Shown here in pieces: positions 48,311 to 60,948 of a DNA stretch of 64,000 nucleotides; within the stretch, counting starts at the first letter, position 1, and the number at the start of each line of letters is the position of its first letter. Location of the stretch: contig CM020517.1 of NCBI GenBank assembly GCA_009823395.1, positions 17,830,001 to 17,894,000 of the forward strand. Reading direction: 5' to 3'. Origin of the DNA: Thamnaconus septentrionalis. Taxonomy: Eukaryota; Chordata; Actinopteri; Tetraodontiformes; Monacanthidae. Below the pieces are notes generated by a model, which did no database searches, was not told where the DNA came from, and was given only the letters and a program-made list of their open reading frames with translations. Made by a program: the position numbers and the translations under genes.

Positions 48311-51300
48311 GCCGGCAAACAGTGAACATTACAAACAATAAAAGCAAAAATAAAATCAAAACAGTTTCATCTCCACACAGCCAAGGAAAGGACGGTTTGA
48401 ATGGTCGTCTTAAATCACATCCATCGACAGCGTGAGTCGTCTGCTTTGCATCACCAACGTTCGCCTCGTCTGGAAAACTAAGTGGCGCTTTTGGCAGAAA
48501 ATGATTTGAAAGTTAATTTGCAAAACTTGCTTTTTCTGACCCAGTTACCGAGGATAATCCTCTGTCCTTTTTGTGTGCTCTCGGCAGAACAAGTTTCTTT
48601 TTAAGTCAGGACAAAATAAAATTTGCAGTGTCTCATAAATATCCATGTCTCAATTTGTGAGCTGAGATGACAAACATCAAAGCTAATCCAAGATGGCAGT
48701 TGCATTTATAACCCACCCTAGAAACTGAGGGTGAGGCTCACATTTTTCCTCCGTAGTGGTACAGTTTAGACGAGTATGAAACACAGAGATGAGAAAAAGA
48801 TGTTGACATTATATGATATGATATTAATCTCGTTTTCATTGCTTAATAGCTCGATTTCCCAATAATAAGTTGCATAGCGTGTATTTAAGAATATTCCCGG
48901 GGGGGGGGGAAGATTCCAAAATAAAAAAAAATGACTGCTCTCATGTGGCTCTGATCTTCCTCAAATGCACATCCAAAGTAAACTTAGGGTGGAACGTTAT
49001 GAGGAAAATTCCTGCATGAGATGGACTTGCATGCAGGCCAGCGGTTTATGAAACAGCAGCTGACCCTGTTCGCTTTGGGAGCTGACACACGGCTCAGAGC
49101 TGGAGGCAGAGGACGCGGCGTCCTCTCAGCCCGGTGCCGTGCCGTTCTCAGAGCTCTCCCACCCTCCGGGCGTCGCTGTCTGAGTGGGTTTTAAGAAGAT
49201 TTTCTCAAGAAAAACTAAAGAAAACAAAAGAAAACATTGTTTCATGTGAGCACCTTAGTGTAGCTTTTGAGTGATGTGTTGGAGGGAAGAGAAGGGAGAT
49301 TCTCTCTTTGCCATCGATGCTGTTACGTTGAGCCTTTGAGGTTTTTCCTCTTGCTTTTTGGCTCAATGGGCAGACACGCCGCTGGTTCAGGGTGAGGAGT
49401 CGGCCAGGGTATCATCACACGATGAATCTTTAAACTAAGAGGAGGATCTCTTGCTGTTCCACCTGCAGGAGGACGGTTTCATTTTTTTTGTTTGAAGCCC
49501 TTTTTTTTAATGTCACTCAACTCGACTTTCAGCGCGACATACATCACAAGGAGTTTAAAACCCACAGCGAGTTCCAATTATTAATAATTCACAACACAAA
49601 TTGCACTACTCTCATTATTCTCACCTCTGAAAAACATTTTGAGTCTCAGCTAGTCACCCTGCACTGCAACCAGGTCCCTAAGATTTTGCTCCTTTTGCTT
49701 GTGAAGCCTGGAAGCAACTGTGAGACTAGTTTGTGCCAAAAACAAAAGGAAGAACGCTGCAGTAGTGACAGTTCCACGCTGATAGAACAACAAGGACCAA
49801 GACTGAAGACTGCTCTTGGCAGTTTTACTCATTGCCTTGACAAAGGGTTGGTTAAAACGTGCAGTTTGAATACTAATTGAATAGATGGGTATTGTTTGAC
49901 CTGATTACCTTGCAAGTGATTATTTCAAATGAATTTTTCAGAAAAATCAAAAGGATTGATTTGGAGTTTATCTGCTATACCAGATGTATACACATTGATT
50001 GAAGCTAGTATTCTGAAATTTATTCAAATTAGAAAAATATATATAAATACCCTTTTGTCTTGGCAGTTTTACACCAGCTTCCAGAAAACGTCTACCCTAA
50101 AGTTCCCCTGAAATGAGAAAATGCTTTGGATAAAACAGAGGCAGGCACCCAAACCCTTACGACAGGGTCATCAAATATGCTGACGATCCCTTCAGTAGAA
50201 GTAGGATCCCACGAACAAGGACAATTTGGAGAGTTATGGTACAAGGACGATGGTCTCTTTTTAAAGTCACTTAGATGGAAGTTGTTTGACTTTGGAAGTG
50301 CCTCACCTTGCGGGGGTGGTGCCTTATATTACCCATTGAGACGCAGACAGAATGGTGTATGCTCGCAATTATTAAGCCATAAAAGTCGGTTGTGATTAAC
50401 ACTTGAGGCACACATGCGAACGGGCAGGAAGGTTTATGGACCGGAGGATGACACTTAACCACTGAATATAAAACAATCCCACAGCCCATCAAGCTGATCA
50501 TGTATACAGAAAATGCACTTAGGCATTTTTTTGCTTCACAGTTTGGCAGAGAGGGCTTCATTTCAAATGCTAATGGACACTAATGTGTTGGCCAGGAATA
50601 TTGCTCTCAATGCCTAAGACTGTCGTCATGGCGGAGGCAAGCTCGACAAGTTCTCTTCATGCTTTGAATAAGCAGGCAGGATTATATTTCAGGGACTCAA
50701 GTGTTTTTCATAGGCCTGATGATAACCAAGAATATTAACTGCAGCTCTTCATGACGATGGAGTCTCTGTCGTTAATCCCACTTAAAGGTTGCCACCATGC
50801 ATTCCGACAAAACAGGGCATGCAGGTTTTCTTCCCATTTAATTATTGTATTATAAATGATAGCTAAATGTGGATGGCATGCCTTTAAATTCAACTTTCAT
50901 CTCAACATTTAACCATTAGGTGTTGAAACCCTCCAAGTCCAACCCTTGATGATGGGTGCAGAGTACGGAGGCTCTCTGTTCCAGGTTTACAGTGTTTATG
51001 ACCAGACCCACGACCCCTCTGTCTCAACGTGGATGCTCTACCAAAAGGCTACAGGCATCAAAAATAGAAAAATACCACAACAACAAAATACACCAATGAT
51101 TTTCTTCATCCAAACAAAACATTAAACACATACAATTCTTTCCATCACAGTTGCTTTGCTTCTGGTCATTCAGGCAACCTCACTGAAGCAGAGGCTCTTG
51201 CTGTTTAAGGTGCAAACAAAGATTACAAAGGCCAGCGAAGGACTTGTTTAAAGCAGACAGTGTAGTTAAAGTAAGTGGTGGTTACTTTGCTAATGTTATG

Positions 51301-52329
51301 CCTCCTCTGTTGCTGCAGAACCTTTCAAGTTCTCATAAACTACGAGTCCTTTACGTTTTAAATCTTTGCTCGAGTTTTGCTTCTGATGAAATACCCCGGG
51401 GTCAGAGAATCAAAGGGAAACAGTCCAACCCACAGCTACGATAAACTGAATGTGTAAGTTAAAGAAAAATGATGTCGGCAACCGAGCTGTCCCGCTGTAG
51501 GATCTCTGTTGAAGAATGTTAGGCTGTCTTTTTTAACTTGAACTATCTTTCCGCTAGATTGAAGGGTGGGCGGGGGGGGGGCACCTAAAACTAAGCTGCT
51601 TTCTTTTAACCGAACTGGCCTCTTTCTCCTGCCTTCCTCAGGGCAATGATGTCAGCAGAGGTTTGAGAGAGCAACAAGAGTGAAGCCAGCTTCTTTGTCT
51701 CCTTCCTCTGCTTGTTGCGCACCTGTACTGCTGCAGTTTGGCATATTTTGACAGGGTTGTGTTACAGTAGGCTGCACCAAAAGGCATGGGACAAAGATAG
51801 AACTGAGTGGAGTGTTTGCATGCTGAGCGAAGAGAAAAGCTAAGAACAGCAATCAGGATTTTTGCATACCAGAGAGCTGTGGAGGCAGAAAGTAAAAAAT
51901 ATAAATAACTAAGTAAGAATCCTGAGGTGCTGATGGTGCATTGGGAACAGCAGGGGGTGTCTGTGGCAGTCACTTTAATGGCACAAATGCCACAAATACC
52001 CTTCGAATAACCTTCCCAGCGAGGCACTGTATTGCAACACTTTTCACTGCAACATAAAGAGTGAAGACTGTGCTTCCAAACACAGGAAGCAACTTCTGCT
52101 CCTCCTCGTCCTGCTGTGGAAGACACATTCATTATCTGCAATATCTATTGATATACACACACCTTCTCATGCAATATTTTCTTTATATACATATTGAGGA
52201 CATCTAATATGTGAGCAAGATATATGGAGCTATGTTGCAAAGAAAAAATGTTTCTCTTCTATGAAAGGCGGCTATTTGGAAGAATATAAAATATAAGATG
52301 TGTTTGACTTATTTCACCCTCTTTTCTGT

Positions 52330-52439
52330 TCATTCATAGCTTTGATGCCCTCAGTGAGGATCCACAATGTAAATAGTCATGAAAATGAAAGAAAAACCTT
52401 AAACAAGAAGGTGTGTCCAAACCTTTGACTGGTAGTGTA
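52330..52439. mobile_element. Tc1-like transposon right end
   Basis: Ends in 'ggtgtgtccaaacctttgac' + tggtagtgta, the terminus of a widespread fish Tc1 family (gtccaaacttttgactggta). It is preceded by 'gaaaaaccttaaacaag', also typical. The left end is not found. Confidence 0.75.
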
Positions 52440-55359
52440 CATATTTAAACACCTGCCCATGTCTTGATAACCTCAACGGATCTGACATTTTCCCTGTTAA
52501 GTATATCAACATTAGCCCCGTCTGTCTGAAGGAATAAGCAGACTCACTGAGGAAAATGTACCAGGTAAAGAATACTTTTCGGACCGGCTCATGATTTTAA
52601 CATGTTTTGAAAGATAAATGATTTATCAGCCAAACAATTGGGACACTTTATGAAACTGTGGAGACAAAACAACAAGAAAAAAACACCAAAAAAACAAAAC
52701 ACAAAATGATTGGCAAACTCTTCCTTTTTAGCCTTTATTTCCAAAGATCAATGCAAACTAAATCGTGGGCAACATTTGAAGGACTACGGGGGACATGCAG
52801 GCACAGAACCTGCTCAGGCACGTCCTGTTCCCCTTTGAAATATCTGTCTTGTGGGCAACCGTGCAGCATGGCCTGCACTACAAATTGGTCCCCTCTGACA
52901 GAAGTGTCCCTGTGGGACTGTTACATCATCGCTGGAAAGTGGCGGAGAGCCTCACTTTTTAATTGTGACACAGTGAACCCCAACGTACCAATCATCTTTG
53001 TCGCAGAACCTCCATTGTATTCCGAAACATCTCACATCTTTATCCGAAGTCTTTCACTGAAAGAGACAAACTTTGCTCCTATTTATTTATATAGATTATC
53101 GTCAGCAGATTGGATTAAACAATGCCTTTTAATTTCACTTTGCGCTGAGTTAATTTTAGACTATCGGACCCTTCCCTACAGAGTTTGATCTCTCATATCT
53201 AGGATGAGTGTGCTCTCTCTCTCTGAGGTTCTGAAGCTCATTAACACAGCATTGCTCTCGAGGGAATTCTCTGGAACCAGCAGCCCATATTGATCTGCAG
53301 CCTAGGACAGCTGAAATATAAATGAGGGCTTTTGACTGAGCCCGCCGTCACCTAACAGCTGGTGCGTTGTTTCTTTTGATTTCTATCAATAACATCACAC
53401 ACAGTCGGCCATGCGAGATAAAAATAGAATCGGTAACACTGGGATCCAGGAGAGAAAAGAACTATTTTTACCATTTCACTGTGGAAAACACAGCAGCTGA
53501 GGACACTTGATCATAATTACCAGACTAGGTGCACTCAGAACCCGTAGTCCCTGCTGAGTAAATGCGCTTTTCACAGGAAAATCATTCATAATTGAACAAT
53601 TTTCGTGGAGGAAAAAAAAAAATCAACATGACTAGATCACAAAGAGGATGAATGAGGTAGCGTAAGCGAGCACATTTTAATTTTTATTTGGTGCTTTGGC
53701 AACATGATATTCATGTCTGTAAAGAGGATTACTGAAAGGAAGTACAGAAGCAGTGCAATGAGATATTTATTAAATATTACTATAAACAGAATGGGAAAAG
53801 ACTGTTATACAAAGAAGAGAGTGGTAAAAGACAGAAGAAAGAGAATATTTTTCTAAATTATTTCAATACCTTGAAGTTGTGAGACACACAGTTTGAGACC
53901 TGCATGAATATTCCATGATGACATGACAAGATGTGCAAAAAAAAACAAACAAACCGCCAATTCATGCAAACAACATTAATGCAAAGGCCATTGTTCTGCT
54001 GCAGAATATAGAAAATGATGTCATCTTGATTCCAAGATCCTGTGCGATGTGGAATTATCTTTTAGAGTGCGACTCCAGCCTGTCACTGAACTCATGAACT
54101 TGTTTTGGTTGTTCGGCTTTTCGGAAAGTGTGTTCAGAAACACGTCTAAATGGTAAAATCACAGAGGGTCCTCATACTAGAACAACATCCCCAGCCAGAT
54201 GTTTACTCCACCCACCGAATAGAATAGAATAGAATCAGAACCCTTATTAATCATTGTAAAAAGAGCATCCAGTGAAATTTGAAGTGCTACTCCTGCTTGG
54301 TCTGAAAAAGGAAAGAATATATATACAACACGGTGGCTCCTTACCAACAAGTTCACAAGAGATTGTGACAATGCTATTGTTAAGCCCAAGGAAAGTAGAG
54401 CCGATTGAAATCTACTGTGATTCAGAGATTTAATATAGAAAAAAAAACCCCCCACTGAGGAAGTGCTGTTTGATAAGAGTGGTTTCTCAAAGCAATTTTT
54501 GAGATACATGACCTCACAATCACACATGGGATCAAGCAAGTGGTGTATTACTACTAGAGTTTCCTCTTGAAAACACGTAGCTGAGATGTTGAGGAAAGGC
54601 GTCCAACTGGTTAAATTTCTTGTTATCACACTCAAGAGAAAAACAACTGAAGCCCTCCAGAGCAAGCGAGGTGCGACAGCATTCAGGAACTCCCCTGCAG
54701 GAAGAAACCTCGGGCAGAGCCGCAGGGCGGTCATCTGCTTTGACCACTTGGGGTGAAAAGGAAATACAAAATTGAAGAATGGGCGAGGGAGATGGAGATA
54801 GAGGTTAGTCAGAGGGGCAGACAGGCCAGAGTGAGCCATTTATATTCATTTATGAATATAAATGAATAAATGAAAATATACAAATTAGAAAGACATAAAT
54901 ATATGTGCATATATATATATATATATACATATTCAAATATATGTAAGTATATAAATAGATATACAAGTTTAAATAGACTTACAAGTATAGTAATTGATTG
55001 TTTTAGCTGCTGTGCATACAGAAATGATTTAGAAGAAGGGAATAATTCAATTTGTTTTTATTTATTCATTTATTTGCTGTCATGGGCCCCCTAGCGGTTA
55101 AACATGTCTCTCGGAGAACATCAAACAATGTAGTAGCGCGTTATAAACGTTTGCGTGGACCTTTTAGTGAGTTACACCGGTGGAAAGATGAACTATGTTA
55201 AGCTTGTTATAAGCAAAACGACGTGGAAAATTGAAGTTCTTCAGGGAACAAACATTTTTCCGAACGCCCTTTGACATTTATTAATGATTTTTGTGTGTTG
55301 AAAGGGGCAGTGTAGTTACTTTGAAATCCAATTTTTTGCATTAATAGCTATCGTGATCG

Positions 55360-55360
<1 letters not shown>

Positions 55361-55434
<74 letters not shown>
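55361..55434. repeat. (GA)n tract upstream of ARHGAP5 leader
   Basis: About 37 pure GA units directly before a CpG-rich block. Confidence 0.97.
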
Positions 55435-55438
<4 letters not shown>

Positions 55439-57125
55439 CCATTACTGCTGGCAGTGCTGCTGAGGGGAGGGAGCCGAGCGGAGCGGAGCCGAGAGCAGGT
55501 TTCGGCTTACAGCGCATACCACACCGACGACACCAAAATACACTCAAAATACTGGATAACCAGCCGTGGTGGGGAAGTGCAGCGGAGTACGCCTTCAGCT
55601 GAGTCCGACTTGGGATATATATCACCGGGAGACACTCATGGACGCGCGTTGTGGATTGCCAAAATGAGTTTTTGCGCCTCGTAATAAGGGAATGCTTTCT
55701 CCTCTTTTCCGTGGTATGTGGATGTGGGAGCGACCATGTTATTAGGTGGGTCGGGGAATGTAGTATCTGGGACTGGGATTGGGACTTCATTAGCTCCGCT
55801 AGCAGGCTTTTCCCCCCTGCTCTAAACCCAGACACGCTATCCCGGGTTAAGGGAGTCCGGGCTTTAAAAAAAAAATGCAAAAAGGAAGCCCGTGTTATGG
55901 AAAGAAAAGTCCAATGTGTGGTGATTCTGGTGATCCCGAACCGAGCTGGGTGGTGCTAGCGCTGAAGCTAAGTATTCCTCAGCCTCTTGGCATGCGAGGC
56001 TAGCGCCGCTCGGCTAGTGTTAGCTCATCGCAGTGGGAAAGGTGTCTTTTTCTTCCTCCTCCTCCACCTCCTCCTCCTCTTTCCGTAGTATCAGGGCCGA
56101 GCCAGGCTGAGCCGGCCGGGTTTCATCTCCTCTCCCCCGGGGAGAAGCTGATAACCGCCGAATCAAATCCTGCGGCGGCGAACGTTAGCAACGGCAGCGT
56201 TGACGCATTAACGTTGACGTCCACCCATTTCTAAATTAAAGTGCACGAACTCGGGAGCCTCCAACTCCTGCTAAGTCTCACGGTGTGTGTATATATGTGT
56301 CATTTTCGCCATTTTCGCGGAGGGTTATGTTTCGGTCAATATCCACCCGCTTCGCTTGTCTCCCCCCCCATTTATCAACGCAAGAGATGGGAAATATTCC
56401 AAAAACTAAGCTCCCATGGGAGGAAAAGGGTCATTTTTTTTTTCTCCCGTCCAGCGACTACCCTAACACTCCGTTTTATAGTTTAATATCTATTTATTAG
56501 CTCACCACCTTGTGTTGGACTTGTTTTGAAGTTGCTAGACGGCCAGTTTTCTGCGTTAACCTCCGGCTAATCGCTAACATTAGCACAGGGGGGTGGATGG
56601 AGGGTCAGATCTCCAGAGTGTCACCGGGCAGGACGTTCAATCAGGGCGTTTTCGACTCGTATAGAAAGCGGGTAGATCGCAGTCTAATCGGCAATAAAAT
56701 CCCGTTGTCATACGTTATTGGTCGCTCACTAACTCTTGGGTGTCAGCCGTGCTGCTCGGTGCGTTTGTCCCGATGCGGCTCTGGTTTGTCGTGCGCGTCG
56801 ACTCGGACTGCGCCAGCTCCCGTTGCCCTTTACCTAAACTCTTCACTAAAGGGACAGTTCGACATTTATCTGTCAAACCATCCCGACTTGTGTTATCAGT
56901 CCATCTTTATCGAGTCAGCGTTTGGTGGATATTTTGTTCGGCAGATCCAAAAGGATGACTGGGTTGCTCGTGTTCTTTTTTCCCCCCTCCATGGTCTTCT
57001 GTGCTGTTACATGGTGGTGGTTTCGAGCAAAGCTGTTGATCCGCTGAGTGTTATTGATTTGGATTTTCCCATCAGCAGTGGAGCTGGCAATTATCTGATT
57101 AGCTCTCCAGATAATGTGTAAGTAA
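55435..57125 (+). promoter_or_regulatory. Probable ARHGAP5 promoter and non-coding first exon
   Basis: This is the only CpG-rich block in the 30 kb before ARHGAP5, and it lies 4-5 kb before the coding exon. Purine-rich leader-like sequence (gagccgagcggagcggagcc) starts at about 55470. A consensus donor, gtaagta, occurs at 57118. Long open frames here (for example 56510-57121) show no family features and probably reflect the CpG-rich composition. The exact transcription start and exon boundary cannot be set. Confidence 0.45.
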
Positions 57126-60100
57126 ATGTTTTATTTTGTGGTCCCCTCGACCTGGAGAGATAAAGTGATGGACATGCCTGAAAAGGTTCACTGCTGTGTG
57201 CAGGATCTATGTGGGTATTGGCATATGCTAATATAGCGGCCAATACTGCTTTCAGCTTCAGCAGACCAGATGAAGGGATTGGGGGACGAGTTCCGTGGAA
57301 TTCTGTTTCAGCTGACCCATAAAATGTAGTTCTTGCATCAGAGATTGTTTTGAGAAGGAGGAAATCGGGCCGCTGACGCTCAGCTTCAGGTCTCAACCTG
57401 ATCTGGGACCATGGTGACACTGTTTTCCACAGGGCTATGTGTTGAAAGCAACTTTCACGTTGTTTTAATTACAGTTATCAATGTAATCGTGGCTTTATTT
57501 AAAACCAGCAACACAGTTGTTTCCCTGCAGAGCACCACTGTTTGCTAGTTAAAAGATGTATTCTTTCATTGTTCAAGCAAGGTGAAGACGGTACCACTGC
57601 AGAGTCTTGTTATAGCAAAACTGCCTTTAATCCACTTAAATGAGATGTTTTTTCTGTCTTGCACACTGAAAATTGTAGGATCGCGTGTTACATTTTAAGA
57701 TTAGTGTTTTAGCCGAAGTGCATTGTCACTTCATAGCTGAAAAATTGCGGTGACAGAGATTGGTTTAAAAATATCTGAGTACCTTTAAATGTCAGACCCA
57801 AATGTCAAACTGCATTGTGATAAATTAATTCAATGAAAGCAAAACTGAGAATCTGTTTGACAACCTCGCCTTTCATTTCATGAAAAGGAGTTTTTACCAA
57901 TCTCCCTCTGTGGGAGGCAAACTGTCAGCGCTCCAGATCCAAATTATCAGTGAAAAAAAACCCCGGGGGTCTATGGTAGATGGCATCCCCCACTTTAGGT
58001 TTCAGGTTCGCAGAATGTTTATTTTCCTTAAAAAAAAAAAAAAAAAAAAAAAGAAAAGAGAAAAAGCTGCAGTCTGTGCATCTTATTATTACCCTCGACT
58101 GTGTGCTCTGCTGTGTTTCGGGGCTTAACAGCATTTAGTCATCTCTAAAACAAGCCTGCCGAGTGATACCTTAATCCCCCTGCAGCCTTGTGTGAATAGT
58201 CTAATCATGGTGCATAAGGACACTCTTAGATATCCATGTAGCACAAATGCAGTCGAGCTGCCGCGCTTATCTTGTTGGCACTTACGGGCTCCATTACTAG
58301 CCCAGTTTAAGTGGTTACATTGTGTAGATCATCCCGGCACTGTTGTGCTTTCCCTCTTCATGAATAGTAACGCGTATCCACGAGGATCGCACTGATCTTG
58401 CGCGTTAACAACCGAGGCAATGTAGAGCGTAATGCTCGCTGACAATAATGAGAAACAGATGTGAGTTTGGTTGTCTGCTCCCCGGGCCGCGGTTTGGAAA
58501 GGGGCTCGTGGGAAGAATGTTGAACTTGGACAATCAGTTGGTTAGTTGCATTTGAAATGCAGCTCTTTTTGCCGTCATTCACATTGCTAGACTGTTGCCC
58601 AAGAAATTTGTGACAGCAACGGTAGATCTCAACAGGTTTTGGATGCAAGTAGGTATGAGAGACCTCCACAGAGAAGAGGTGAAAACTGTTTCAGATGCCA
58701 GTGGCCAGTGTCAGTTCTGCCCCTAGAAGTCTTGAAAACGTCTTCAGAGAAAACAGGACAACGGCTAGCCAGGGACCCTAAAATAACCAGCCAGACTTGA
58801 CTATGTGTTGTCACAGCCCTGTTTTTTATACATCTGCATTGTGTTTGTCTGACTAGCTTTGTGCTGAGAGATACAGATAACGAGCATGTCCGTCACGGAT
58901 GTTGATCTTGTTGTTGTGGGTCGCTGTTGTGATGTTCATTCCGCATGCCAGCATAGCGTGATGTTTACATCCTATTTTAAAAAGACTTGCGCCCAGTCAG
59001 CAATTTAATTATTTTTTGTGTGTGTTACTTGCAAAAAAAGGAGAACCTCTTTGCCTTTGTTGCGTAAGCTTCATTTCAGCATCATTGATAATTCTGCAAA
59101 ACAGTCGATGAAGGCACTGATTTTGCTTATGTTGCTTGACTAATTGAGGACAATGAGTTTTTTGTATGCTCTTGAGTCAACAGTGAATAATTGAACAAAA
59201 AACATTTGTTTGTCAGATCCTGAGTCCGGAGTTCTTTTATGTTCTACATTTGTGTGTACTAAGGTGGGGCAGGCGAGTCTACACTCTGAGCGACAGTATT
59301 TCGAATTCTAAACCTGACCGACTTGCTACGCAGTATACTTGTATAACTTGATAGTCTACATTAGCTGACTGTTTAAGGCACCAAATGCTGTAAATTAATT
59401 TATTGAATATTTAACAATGCATGTCCTGCAGGTAATAGAGCAGATTTACGCAAAACTTCTGCACAAATGTCTCAAAAATACAGACTGTCTTCCATAATTG
59501 TATCCATAGGATTGTACTTCAACTGTTTTAGTTGTAAAATTCTGAACAAAGTCCTTTTATTTTTTTTGTTTATTAATTTTCCTTGTTACACAGGCGCACA
59601 CGGTGACATCATCAGCCTCAGCCTGTGTAAACAGCGAGGGGAATGCCTTGTGTCTTTGCCTTAGCAGACTAAATTCCTACATCAGTACAGTTTCTCAGGA
59701 TCAGCAGGCTGCTGTGCTGCAGCCAGCAGATCCAGCTCATGCAGGCAAATGGTTGGCTGATTGCCATCGCTTTGGAAAACATAACAATGACTGCGGTTCT
59801 ATCCACGGTTATCAGTTATCAGCCTGAAGCCAGGTCACACAAGGGTTTAGGCTCATTCAAGCCAAGGAATAGATGACGCTGATAGAAATGTTGCACAGTC
59901 AGTCAGATGCCACGTTTTAGTTGATTTAATGGCATTGCCGTTTGATCACGTGATATAATCTCACCAGGGTGTTCATGTTGAATTGACAAAGAGTGTGCAG
60001 CGACGTGAGTTGGTCATCAATCAGTCAGGATAGCCAATTATCATTATTAAAATACATTTCTGTAATGAGTGTCAAAATAATCTGGATTATGTGTTAATCT

Positions 60101-60728
60101 GAAATGGTGTAGCCACTAGGCTGTGCTGGGGATGGCTGCAAATCTGTGAACTGATTATTTCCTCTGTTTCACTCTATCAGTGAAGCAAATCATTTCTAGG
60201 TCAGTGACTGTCAAAGAGCCAGAGTTGCATGCCATTTCTATCCTGCTTTGGCACAAATTGGTAGAAAGCATTTTTCCCTCCTTGTAAAGGCGGTACAGTG
60301 ACATTGCTGAGCAAAGCTGAGAATTGAATTATTTTCCCTTTGTTCAACTTGTAAAAACATTTGTATTTCCTTGAACAATTTTTTTTTGCATTGTTTCAGC
60401 TTTTCTATGCTGTATTTTAATTAACACGATTGCATTGAATGACTGACAAATAGGGAGAAAATCAAAAAGCATAATGAAGCTATTGTGTGATGTGGGTAAA
60501 TGCATGATAACAGTGTGTAATGCTTCATTAACATGTTGGATATGTCTTATTAAAACCATGACAATTCAGCGTAAACATGTGCATTCTAAAGGGGCGCACA
60601 AAGAAGCAAAAGCTAATTACATGACTTGTGATAAGTAGACTAAGTGCCCTGAGGATGACCTAGCGCAAATATGTTTTTATTTGGTTTGCCTTTTATCTTT
60701 ACCTAATTGTAAATTCCATGTCTTGCAG
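57126..60728. other. Probable ARHGAP5 first intron
   Basis: A+T-rich sequence with a poly-A run near 58030-58052 and no recognised coding exon or transposon terminus. It ends in a good acceptor, atgtcttgcag, at 60728; a second possible acceptor, ttccttgtag, ends at 60922. Confidence 0.4.
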
Positions 60729-60930
60729 GCAGGTGATAAAAAGAGAAGACGGCTGTGCTATCCCAGCTGCAGGAAGACCCAGGATAGAAACGGGAGTGAG
60801 ATATAAAGAGCTGGAGGGGGATTCACCACTACCAAGGGGAAATCAGAATGAAAGTGTCTCTGTGCCACTGACAAGCAGAAAGCAGCACTGGAATGATATC
60901 GTGACCTTTTTTTTCCTTGTAGTGTTAGAG

Positions 60931-60948
60931 ATGAGTGGGGGGATATAA
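60931..60948 (+). promoter_or_regulatory. Short uORF overlapping the ARHGAP5 start
   Basis: ATG AGT GGG GGG ATA TAA: the stop overlaps the main ATG in the configuration taATG. It is present whichever of the two candidate acceptors is used. Confidence 0.6.

Larger units (their letters stand above)
44395..55360. other. Gene-free interval, third part
   Basis: No coding exon is recognised. Contents: the AT tract at 45642-45720, a dispersed repeat at 48230-48310, a Tc1-like right end at 52330-52439, and scattered poly-A/T runs. The longest open frames (for instance 54177-54839 on the minus strand) show no family features. Confidence 0.45.

Noticed and set aside
54177..54839. 220-codon open frame on the minus strand
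   Set aside because: No recognisable domain, no splice context and a low-complexity hydrophobic composition; treated as chance.
56510..57121. 203-codon open frame on the plus strand
   Set aside because: Lies in the CpG-rich ARHGAP5 leader region, has no homology features I can see and no good start context.
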